A DNA stretch of 22,462 nt from CAYYYJ01 sp964476045 (lineage in GTDB: Archaea; Aenigmatarchaeota; Aenigmatarchaeia; QMZP01; JACQNV01), in NCBI GenBank assembly GCA_964476045.1, contig CAYYYJ010000018.1, forward strand, positions 1-22,462. The letters are read 5' to 3'. The position numbers were made by a program, and so were the translations under genes. The notes beneath the pieces are model-generated. The model saw only the letters and a list, made by a program, of their open reading frames with translations, was not told the DNA's origin and ran no database searches. This document shows positions 13,795-19,803 of the stretch, one piece after another; position 1 is the first letter of the stretch; the number at the start of each line of letters is the position of its first letter.

Positions 13795-13802
13795 TTTAAA
13801 CC
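13793..13802 (+). promoter_or_regulatory. TATA promoter of dph2 overlapping the hmgA stop
   Basis: AATTTAAACC is centred about 30 nt before the dph2 ATG and overlaps the hmgA stop codon (13792-13794), so dph2 may be transcribed on its own as well as by read-through from hmgA. Confidence 0.45.
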
Positions 13803-13827
13803 ATCATCTTAATCTAGTCTTATTCTT

Positions 13828-14760
13828 ATGAAAAGCTTCGAAGATTTGATTAAACAATTGAAAGAGAAGAATATCAGAAAGGTCTATATCCAGTTTCCTG
13901 AAGGGCTGAAAACTAAGATGCAGGAGATTGCTGACAATTTAGAAAAAGAAGGGGTTGCAGTTATTTTATCCTGCGAACCAATGTGGGGCGCCTGTGATAT
14001 AAGGGTTCGCGAAGCTGAGGATTTGGGGTGCGATGGGATTATTAATGTCGGGCATTCAGATTTTGGGGTGAAGTCCAAGCTTCCAATAATTTACTGGCCG
14101 TACAGACTGGAGTATGATCCTATTCCTGCTCTTGAAAAAGAATTTTCTAAAATAGAAAGGTTTAATTCTTTTAACTTGGTTTCTACAGCACAACATATAG
14201 AGTGTTTGCCTGAAGTAAAAAAGTTTCTTGAAAATAAAAATAAAAAAGTTTTGGCTTTTGGGAAACCGGCTATTTCAAAGCAAATTGGACAGGTATTAGG
14301 ATGTGATCAAGCAGCTGCTTTGCAAGGCGACTATGATTGCGTCCTGTTTGTCGGCTCTGGGAAATTCCATCCGACTGGGATTGTTTACAAAACAACTAAA
14401 CCTGTTTTTGCTTTGAGCACTGACAAAAATATGATTGTGGATTACTCTGGGGAGAGGGATAAGTGGCTGAGGATAAAATTGGCTCAAATTGAGATAGCTA
14501 AAGAAGCGAAGAATTTTGGTATTGTTGTCTCAACAAAACCCGGCCAGATGTATATAAGGCAGGCAGAGGCGTTGAAGAAGAAACTGGAGAAAATGGGGAA
14601 GAAGGCTTGGATTTTTGTGATGGATTTTATTACAAAAGAGAAACTGATGGGATTGAAGCTGGATGTATTAGTAAACTGCGCGTGCCCGAGATTAGATGAG
14701 GATTATCATCTTTTCGGTATCCCTGTTCTGAATCCGGGGGATGTGGACAAATTGGTATAA
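13828..14760 (+). CDS. dph2: Diphthamide synthase subunit Dph2 (radical 3-amino-3-carboxypropyl enzyme)
   Basis: A 310-residue archaeal Dph2. It transfers the 3-amino-3-carboxypropyl group of S-adenosylmethionine to the target histidine of elongation factor 2, the first step of diphthamide synthesis, using a 4Fe-4S cluster bound by three separated cysteines. These are Cys56 in PMWGACDIR, Cys159 in VLGCDQ and Cys286 in CACPRLDED. The N-terminal YIQFPEGLK is also typical. Length and cysteine spacing match the archaeal homodimeric enzyme. It follows hmgA by 33 nt with a possible promoter of its own. Elongation factor 2 is not in the window. Confidence 0.95.
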   Translation: MKSFEDLIKQLKEKNIRKVYIQFPEGLKTKMQEIADNLEKEGVAVILSCEPMWGACDIRVREAEDLGCDGIINVGHSDFGVKSKLPIIYWPYRLEYDPIPALEKEFSKIERFNSFNLVSTAQHIECLPEVKKFLENKNKKVLAFGKPAISKQIGQVLGCDQAAALQGDYDCVLFVGSGKFHPTGIVYKTTKPVFALSTDKNMIVDYSGERDKWLRIKLAQIEIAKEAKNFGIVVSTKPGQMYIRQAEALKKKLEKMGKKAWIFVMDFITKEKLMGLKLDVLVNCACPRLDEDYHLFGIPVLNPGDVDKLV

Positions 14761-14781
14761 AGAATTTCGCTTTTAAAAGAT

Positions 14782-14815
14782 AAGTTATATATAGTAGTAT
14801 AACTAATTCATACTA
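14782..14815 (+). promoter_or_regulatory. VapBC-2 promoter and inverted-repeat operators
   Basis: AAGTTATATATA (14782-14793) is a TATA-like box about 28 nt before the ATG at 14817 and matches the VapBC-1 box at 9 of its first 9 bases. A perfect inverted repeat AGTTATA (14783-14789) / TATAACT (14798-14804) has an 8-bp spacer. A second, TAGTAT (14795-14800) / ATACTA (14810-14815), ends next to the start codon. These are likely binding sites for the antitoxin. Confidence 0.55.
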
Positions 14816-14816
14816 T

Positions 14817-15062
14817 ATGGTAGGAATAACTCTCACAGCGACTATAGGGGAAAAGGGGCAGGTTGTCATACCCAAACCTATCAGGGACCAATTTAAACTA
14901 GTGCCAATGACTGATGTGGTTTTTAGTATAGAAGATGGGAAAATTGTGATACAGAAGATGTCCGGGGAGGAATGGTTTAAGAAATTCACAAGCGGGGTTA
15001 AGAAAGTTAAACTACCGAAGAATATAGACTGGGACAAAATGTACTATTCACAGTTTGAGTGA
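14817..15062 (+). CDS. vapB: AbrB-fold antitoxin of the second VapBC pair
   Basis: An 81-residue protein with the SpoVT/AbrB pattern: ATIGEKGQVVIPKPIRDQF at residues 8-26, then VVFSIEDGKIVIQK. The GQVVIPKPIR form differs from the KWGNSLGV form of the first antitoxin, so the two are not recent duplicates. The C-terminal part (50-81) is basic and aromatic and would contact the toxin. The PIN gene follows at once. A TATA box and inverted repeats lie directly upstream, fitting autoregulation. Confidence 0.88.
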   Translation: MVGITLTATIGEKGQVVIPKPIRDQFKLVPMTDVVFSIEDGKIVIQKMSGEEWFKKFTSGVKKVKLPKNIDWDKMYYSQFE

Positions 15063-15066
15063 AAAT

Positions 15067-15468
15067 ATGATTTATTTGGATGCCAACGTGTTTATTTTTT
15101 CTGTATTGAATGATGGAGAGAAAGGAGAACGAGCTAGGTCTATCATATACGATATCTCTACTGGTAAGGAAAGCGGTGTCACATCAACTCTAACAATTGA
15201 CGAAGTTGTCTGGATTCTGTGGAAGCAGATAGGGAGAGAAGCTGCGATTAAAAAAACAATGGAGATTTTTGAAACCCAGAATATTGGAATAATATCTATA
15301 ACACCAGAGATATCTTTCAAATCGCTTCTTCTTATGTTAAAATATACCCACCTGAAACCAAGAGACTCTATTCATGCTTCTGCTTGCTTATCAAGTGGTG
15401 TTTTCACTATAGCAAGCGACGATCCGGATTTTGATTCCATTAAAGAATTAACAAGAATTAAGTTATAG
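15067..15468 (+). CDS. vapC: PIN-domain ribonuclease toxin of the second VapBC pair
   Basis: A 133-residue PIN domain with Asp5 in YLDANVF, Glu46 in TIDEVVW, Asp100 in KPRDSIHA and the Asp118-Asp119 pair in IASDDPDFD, the usual acidic set for metal-dependent RNA cleavage. The PRDSIHAS form is common in archaeal VapC. I chose the ATG at 15067, 4 nt after the antitoxin stop, with GAGTG just upstream; a TTG at 15055, in the same frame, would add four residues and overlap the antitoxin by 8 nt. The stop codon directly abuts the stop of the convergent thyA gene with no base between them. Confidence 0.87.
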   Translation: MIYLDANVFIFSVLNDGEKGERARSIIYDISTGKESGVTSTLTIDEVVWILWKQIGREAAIKKTMEIFETQNIGIISITPEISFKSLLLMLKYTHLKPRDSIHASACLSSGVFTIASDDPDFDSIKELTRIKL

Positions 15469-16983
15469 TTATTTCAGCGCATTTGCAATCTCTTTAAAAT
15501 TCAGCGGCTGATCCTGGTTGTAATGGATTTTTAGTTTGATTGCGGATTCTGCTTTCATTAACTCTAGCCCTAAATCAAGTGCGTGCGGAATCAAAGAAAC
15601 TATATTTTCTTTTATAAGGATATCACGCATTTCTGTTGCTGATTTGGCTCGATAAATTCCGAGTGTGATGTTGGTTGGCGTCGTGTGCTCAACAACTATA
15701 TCATCGCCTTCAATTGTGATAACAAAGTTTCCGCGCGGATCTAGTTCAGCAAGATGATATCTGTACGGATAGAGATATTTTTCTACAACTTTCTGGCAAT
15801 GTTCCCACGAGTCGTCATAGATGTGAGCTGATTGGGATAGGATGCAAAGATTGCCTAATTTTAAATCTAGAGGCGTCCCTTTTTCCTGAAGGCCTTTTAC
15901 AACTTCTTTTCTTATCTCTTCTTGCAAAGCTCTGAGACCGAAACAATTTTCTGGGTAGCCCTCGAACATGTCATGGCTTCTGAAAACAGCTGTCATGTGT
16001 ATTTTGTTGTCGACTACTCGGAACCAGATATGATTTAGGCAAGGGGAGCCGCCAATTGTCAAGTCTTTTGTCTGGTCCCAGAGGCTTATGACGACTGCGC
16101 GGGATATCGGTTCGCGGATTAGCTTCGTCACTGCGTTTTTTACCTGGTCTGTGCCGAACCAGGATCTCATTCTAGAGCCGTACGTGTATTCGTTTTTGTG
16201 TATGCCGCCAGGCATATCTTTGGTTATTCTAGGTATGTATTCCTGGATGTGTTGTTTATCACCTGGAAGGAAGTCAGGGATATGGAAATTATCTGGATTT
16301 TCGTCTGAGATTATTGAGAGCAGGTTCATCACTTCTTTTTGCTGATCGTCGTAGTGTGTTCCGGAAACTTTTCCGAACTTTATTATTGTGTCCAAGACTT
16401 TGAGCCAAGCCTCTGCTATTGTTTTGCCGCGGATAATGTAGCCTGCGTATTCGCCGACGTATTTTTTTGTGACCTCTTCTTGTTTCAGGATGACAGACTT
16501 TTCTCTTGTTTTTTCTGGCTTTTTAATACTGGAGAAATCGAATTTGGTGACGTCTTGGACTCGGAGAATATTTACTGTCTCTCTGATTAAATTTAAGGAT
16601 TCTTCGGGTATATCCAGACCAACATATCCTGGATATTGGCTTTTCACACGCCAGCAAGGCTTCTCTGTCACGTCTGTTTTTCCGCTTTCAAATCCCTTTT
16701 CAAAGAAATCCATTAGAACAATTCCAGATTTTGAGAAATCGACGCCTGTGACAATAAGGTTGGTTATCTGTGGATTTGCAAGGAGATTTCGGATAAGTAT
16801 GTCAAGGCCTCGCTCAGCTGAAAAAAGCTGTCCTATAACTGCATACTTGGATCTGTCAAGCTTGGCTGCGATTTCCTTTGATTTTGTCCAGAGTGTGATT
16901 ATCCCGACATGGCCTTTTGGGTCGCCGACGATTAGGCTGCTGCTGGATGTGGATCCGCCCTTGTACAATGCTTCGAATGACAT
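15469..16983 (-). CDS. thyA: Thymidylate synthase ThyA, archaeal form with MtrA-like N-terminal domain
   Basis: A 504-residue, two-domain protein. The C-terminal part (about 175-504) is ThyA, which methylates dUMP to dTMP: YGSRMRSWFG at 268-277, nucleophile Cys315 in GGSPCLNH, RSHD at 335-338 in the dUMP site, and AHIYDDSW at 386-393. The N-terminal part (about 17-150) looks like the DUF4346/MtrA-like domain: a VGIITLW strand, then YAVIGQLFSAERGLDILIRN and NPQITNLIVTG. MtrA is a subunit of tetrahydromethanopterin methyltransferase, so this domain has been taken as a hint that archaeal ThyA uses a methanopterin-type cofactor. A TATA element (AGCTATAAATCC, minus strand) lies about 29 nt upstream. 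Confidence 0.93.
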   Translation of the reverse strand: MSFEALYKGGSTSSSSLIVGDPKGHVGIITLWTKSKEIAAKLDRSKYAVIGQLFSAERGLDILIRNLLANPQITNLIVTGVDFSKSGIVLMDFFEKGFESGKTDVTEKPCWRVKSQYPGYVGLDIPEESLNLIRETVNILRVQDVTKFDFSSIKKPEKTREKSVILKQEEVTKKYVGEYAGYIIRGKTIAEAWLKVLDTIIKFGKVSGTHYDDQQKEVMNLLSIISDENPDNFHIPDFLPGDKQHIQEYIPRITKDMPGGIHKNEYTYGSRMRSWFGTDQVKNAVTKLIREPISRAVVISLWDQTKDLTIGGSPCLNHIWFRVVDNKIHMTAVFRSHDMFEGYPENCFGLRALQEEIRKEVVKGLQEKGTPLDLKLGNLCILSQSAHIYDDSWEHCQKVVEKYLYPYRYHLAELDPRGNFVITIEGDDIVVEHTTPTNITLGIYRAKSATEMRDILIKENIVSLIPHALDLGLELMKAESAIKLKIHYNQDQPLNFKEIANALK

Positions 16984-17005
16984 AATGACAAAGATTGGGT
17001 TTTAA

Positions 17006-17017
17006 GGATTTATAGCT
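17006..17017 (-). promoter_or_regulatory. TATA promoter of thyA
   Basis: AGCTATAAATCC on the minus strand is centred about 29 nt before the thyA ATG, giving a leaderless or very short-leader transcript. The rest of the gap to 17181 is AT-rich, with no gene I can support. Confidence 0.5.
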
Positions 17018-17181
17018 TTCTTTTCTAAATAGACGAATTGATATGCGATATAAGTTTTTGCCGAGAAAGATGGAAGACTTTTATACAGGATTTTATCCGT
17101 CTGCAATAAATATTAGTGGTGAATATGGCAATTGAGAAAATTTGGAATAAAGTTCGATAAAACTGGATATAAAAGAAATAA

Positions 17182-18390
17182 CTACATGACATCAAGCTCG
17201 CCATCAGATTTTTTCTTGTCTTTTAATCTGGCTTTGAGGTCCTTTTCATAAGCGTTGACCCATTCTGCAGCTCTGTCAGCCGATTTTTTGTCGTTCCCGA
17301 CACCAGAAGTGTTCCCCACCCCTACGATTATTATTGAGCCTTTGGTTTTTGTAGAATCAATCATCCTGTTTATGGATTTTTTGACTTCTGGGAGAGCATC
17401 CTTGATTGCTTTCCTCATCGGCATTATTGCCTCTTCTTGGGACATTTTGACAATTACTGCATCTATTGGTATTTTTTTGTGGATTGCGACGTCTTCTATA
17501 TAAGAACGCTCGACGCCTATACCGCCCATCGCGACGCCAATGCCCTCTGCGACACTGCCTGTTTTTTCACCTTCTAGTTTTGCTGCTGCATCTACTGTGA
17601 TTATTTTTGCTATGTTGTTTTTAGATACTAGTTTCTGGAGAGCTTTTCCTGGATAGCCTAACCTGCCACCGGGCCCCTTTGATTTCATTATAAAGACTGT
17701 TCTGCCCTTCATTTTTGTTTTGGCTACCACTGTATCAGGATCGATTTCTTGGGTTCTATTATTTCCCATCAGGTCTGCTGCGACAAGGGGACCTAGCGCA
17801 TCCCCTATCGGCTCGCCTTTTGAAAGTGTTTTTGTTCCGACAAAAAGGGATTTGGAGATCTTCTCTATCATTGGCAATTGCATTTGGATTATCATTGCTA
17901 TTTGGAGGTTCTTGGTCTTTTTTGCCATTTCAACGTAATGCCTCACAACTTTAGCTACATCATATAGTGTTATCCCAGCTGCAAAGCCCATCTCTACATT
18001 TGCTTTTTTCTCTGGATCCAGATCTGGAGCTGCCTGATTCACAAATTGCTCGAAACGGTCTTTCTGTTCCCTGATAACATAATCCCATTTTTTGATTATT
18101 CCATTTGGATCTAGGTCAACCGGACCTGTTGAGAAGAATTCATAAAACCTGTCTATTGATTCCTTTAGCTCTTTCGTAGGTTTTTTTGCCATCTGTTTCA
18201 TTACTACTTTCTTGGACTCTGTTGCCATTTTTTCTATTCCCAGGGCACTTTTCTCTAGCTTCCATATTATCTGGCCTATCATTAATCTTGGGTAGAACAT
18301 GAAGAAGACTATAAGTAAGGCGAACCATATCAACTGGGATAAGAAATCGAATCCACCGCCGAGCTGGAAAGCAATTGTTTGAAAAGGCAT
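17182..18390 (-). CDS. DUF1512 family membrane-anchored protein
   Basis: A 402-residue protein of the archaeal DUF1512 family. One membrane segment lies near the N-terminus (about 17-36, LSQLIWFALLIVFFMFYPRL), followed by a helical cytoplasmic region. The C-terminal half has alternating strands and glycine loops: MKSKGPGGRLGYPGKA near 235-250, ITVDAAAKLEGEKTGSVAEGIGVAMGGIG near 268-296, and IIIVGVGNTSGVGN near 355-369. These glycine-rich turns look like a nucleotide- or phosphate-binding fold. A C-terminal tail is rich in Lys and Asp. Function is unknown to me. The family is confined to archaea as far as I recall. Neighbours do not form an operon with it; the gene is divergent from an exported protein. 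Confidence 0.85.
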   Translation of the reverse strand: MPFQTIAFQLGGGFDFLSQLIWFALLIVFFMFYPRLMIGQIIWKLEKSALGIEKMATESKKVVMKQMAKKPTKELKESIDRFYEFFSTGPVDLDPNGIIKKWDYVIREQKDRFEQFVNQAAPDLDPEKKANVEMGFAAGITLYDVAKVVRHYVEMAKKTKNLQIAMIIQMQLPMIEKISKSLFVGTKTLSKGEPIGDALGPLVAADLMGNNRTQEIDPDTVVAKTKMKGRTVFIMKSKGPGGRLGYPGKALQKLVSKNNIAKIITVDAAAKLEGEKTGSVAEGIGVAMGGIGVERSYIEDVAIHKKIPIDAVIVKMSQEEAIMPMRKAIKDALPEVKKSINRMIDSTKTKGSIIIVGVGNTSGVGNDKKSADRAAEWVNAYEKDLKARLKDKKKSDGELDVM

Positions 18391-18436
18391 AACATGAGTT
18401 GGTCAGAATTTCCGTTTCTGTGAGCAATTTAAACTT

Positions 18437-18465
18437 TAGTATATAATAGTATTCATAGTATATAA
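18437..18465 (+). promoter_or_regulatory. Promoter of the 18474 gene with a tandem 10-bp repeat
   Basis: TAGTATATAA occurs at 18437-18446 and 18456-18465, 19 bp apart. The first is about 32 nt before the ATG and is the likely TATA box; the second would lie over the transcription start and could be an alternative TATA or a binding site. On the minus strand, AAGTTTAAATTGC (18424-18436) is a candidate TATA for the DUF1512 gene. Confidence 0.45.
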
Positions 18466-18473
18466 AATCAGGT

Positions 18474-19010
18474 ATGTTTTCATTAAGAGTTTTGGCTGCT
18501 ATTATAGTGATTGTGATAATAATATCGCTTTTACTTGTAAATTTTGATTCTCTGTCAGATAAAACGAAATCTCTTTTTAAGGGTGAGAAATCAGGCGATT
18601 CTATTAGCTGGGTTCCTGGGAAGACAGGCGGCTCTCTAGACCTCACTGTGTATCCTGAAGGCGTGTTTATACTAAAGACAGATTCCCCTGTGAACATAAG
18701 CTTGGAAGCGAACACGTTCTCGAACTTCTTGGGCGAGATAAGCGTAGATTATATAAATAAAACAATAAAATTCGCAGATTCCAGAAGCCCGCTGAAGGTG
18801 TATTTACAGTTGACGAAAGTTAGCCTTGGCAGCGGTTTGAAGCTCAATAAGTTGAGTGTGCTAAATGGGAGAATGAACATCTCGAAAGATGGTTGGGTTA
18901 AGAGTATACAGAACGGGACAATAGAGGTTGAAGGTTTTGTAGGCGGCGGGACAATCACTCCAGATAGTTTCCAGTTGACAGGGAATATTTCTAAGTTCGT
19001 GGAGAAATAG
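18474..19010 (+). CDS. Membrane-anchored exported protein, unknown function
   Basis: A 178-residue protein with one N-terminal hydrophobic segment (about 6-23, LAAIIVIVIIISLLLVNF) that should act as an uncleaved signal anchor or signal peptide. The rest is soluble and strand-rich, with regular hydrophobic alternation (SLDLTVYPEGVFIL, VYLQLTKVSLG, GTIEVEGFVGG) suggesting a beta-sandwich outside the cell. Five Asn-x-Ser/Thr sequons lie in this part, which would suit archaeal N-glycosylation. No catalytic motif is visible and I do not recognise the family. A small unknown gene follows after 22 nt. Confidence 0.75.
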   Translation: MFSLRVLAAIIVIVIIISLLLVNFDSLSDKTKSLFKGEKSGDSISWVPGKTGGSLDLTVYPEGVFILKTDSPVNISLEANTFSNFLGEISVDYINKTIKFADSRSPLKVYLQLTKVSLGSGLKLNKLSVLNGRMNISKDGWVKSIQNGTIEVEGFVGGGTITPDSFQLTGNISKFVEK

Positions 19011-19032
19011 CATAAACCACTATTATTCTCTT

Positions 19033-19332
19033 ATGCAAGGCAATACAATACGGTTTAGGTTAAATGACGATCCTGTGAGAGGGAGAGTCTGCGCAATTAC
19101 TTATTTTCCTCCATTATCGAGGCTCGGCAGCCCTGGATCAGTATACGGATTTGAAGAGACTGATTTCGAAAAAGCGATTGAAACCGTCAGGGGGGATTTA
19201 AGATATTTTAATCCGCGAGATGAACCAATTTCTGTGGAGTTAAAGGACACTAATTCTGGAGAAGGCGGGAAAATTGCGAGGCTTTTTATAGATTATTCTA
19301 AAAATACAGGCGTTCAAATCAGGTTTATATAA
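19033..19332 (+). CDS. Small protein of unknown function
   Basis: A 99-residue soluble protein that I do not recognise. It has an N-terminal strand pattern (NTIRFRLNDDPVRGRVCAITYF), a glycine/proline loop, an acidic helix (ETDFEKAIETVRGDLRYF near 42-59) and two C-terminal strands (ISVELKD, ARLFIDYS...VQIRFI), an alpha/beta arrangement. One cysteine, no signal peptide. It starts 22 nt after the exported-protein gene on the same strand and ends 6 nt before the convergent DUF84 remnant. Coding character is supported by the ordered hydrophobic pattern and tight packing, not by a known family. Confidence 0.6.
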   Translation: MQGNTIRFRLNDDPVRGRVCAITYFPPLSRLGSPGSVYGFEETDFEKAIETVRGDLRYFNPRDEPISVELKDTNSGEGGKIARLFIDYSKNTGVQIRFI

Positions 19333-19338
19333 AACAGG

Positions 19339-19784
19339 CTAGATTTGGAACAACTCCTTGTTCTCCAAATGTATCAGAGCCATCATGACAGCTTGCTTGA
19401 CGTAGTCTTTTCTTGGTAAGCGGCCTTTTGTTAGCAAGCCTATTGTGCCACCAGAATATCCTATTCTCTTATTTTCAGTGAGTTTTGTTTTGAGCATAGC
19501 TTCGTCTATCTCCAGGCCATCTTCTATTACTAAGCTTACTATTTCTTTTGGGTATTCGAAAGCTGAGGATAAGCCTAGGCTATGTGATTTGCCATCGAAG
19601 ATAGAACAAGAGCAAATATTCATGTACCATGTTTTTGTTCCAGGAACTTTCATAAGCCCGTCTTCTAAACCAAAACTGAAATCGCAATTCTTGAAGGCGT
19701 TTTTAGCCTGTTCATTGCGCCTTGGACTGTTTCTTTTACAGCAAGAACTTTTACTGGGTTTTTGGAGCCCACATTAATTATCAT
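19339..19784 (-). pseudogene. Broken DUF84 (YjjX-type) inosine/xanthosine triphosphatase gene
   Basis: DUF84 enzymes hydrolyse non-canonical purine NTPs such as ITP and XTP. From the ATG at 19784 the minus strand reads MIINVGSKNPVKVLAVKE, the family N-terminus, then ETVQGAMNR, and meets a stop at 19665-19667. In another frame the family sequence continues as AKNAFKNCDFSFGLEDGL and on to the normal C-terminus, with IGYSGGTIGLLTKGRLPR and YVKQAVMMALIHL, ending at 19339. Adding one base near 19704-19709 restores NR-AKNAF. About 30 residues expected between AVKE and ETVQGA are also absent. A remaining open frame starts at 19653 (104 residues). It follows secD after 19 nt. Inactive gene, or an assembly error for the frameshift. 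Confidence 0.75.
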
Positions 19785-19803
19785 ATTGGTGAGGAAAAGG
19801 GTT

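Noticed and set aside
15055..15066. TTG start for the second PIN toxin
   Set aside because: It would overlap the antitoxin by 8 nt and adds only four residues; the ATG at 15067 begins right at the first PIN strand. It cannot be excluded.
17125..17160. Eleven-codon frame MAIEKIWNKVR behind a GGTGA sequence on the plus strand
   Set aside because: It has a good-looking ribosome site, but it stops after 11 codons, and no continuation in another frame resembles a known protein.
18140..18715. Minus-strand 191-codon frame spanning the DUF1512 promoter region
   Set aside because: It overlaps two better-supported genes and the divergent promoter, and its translation looks like shadow sequence.
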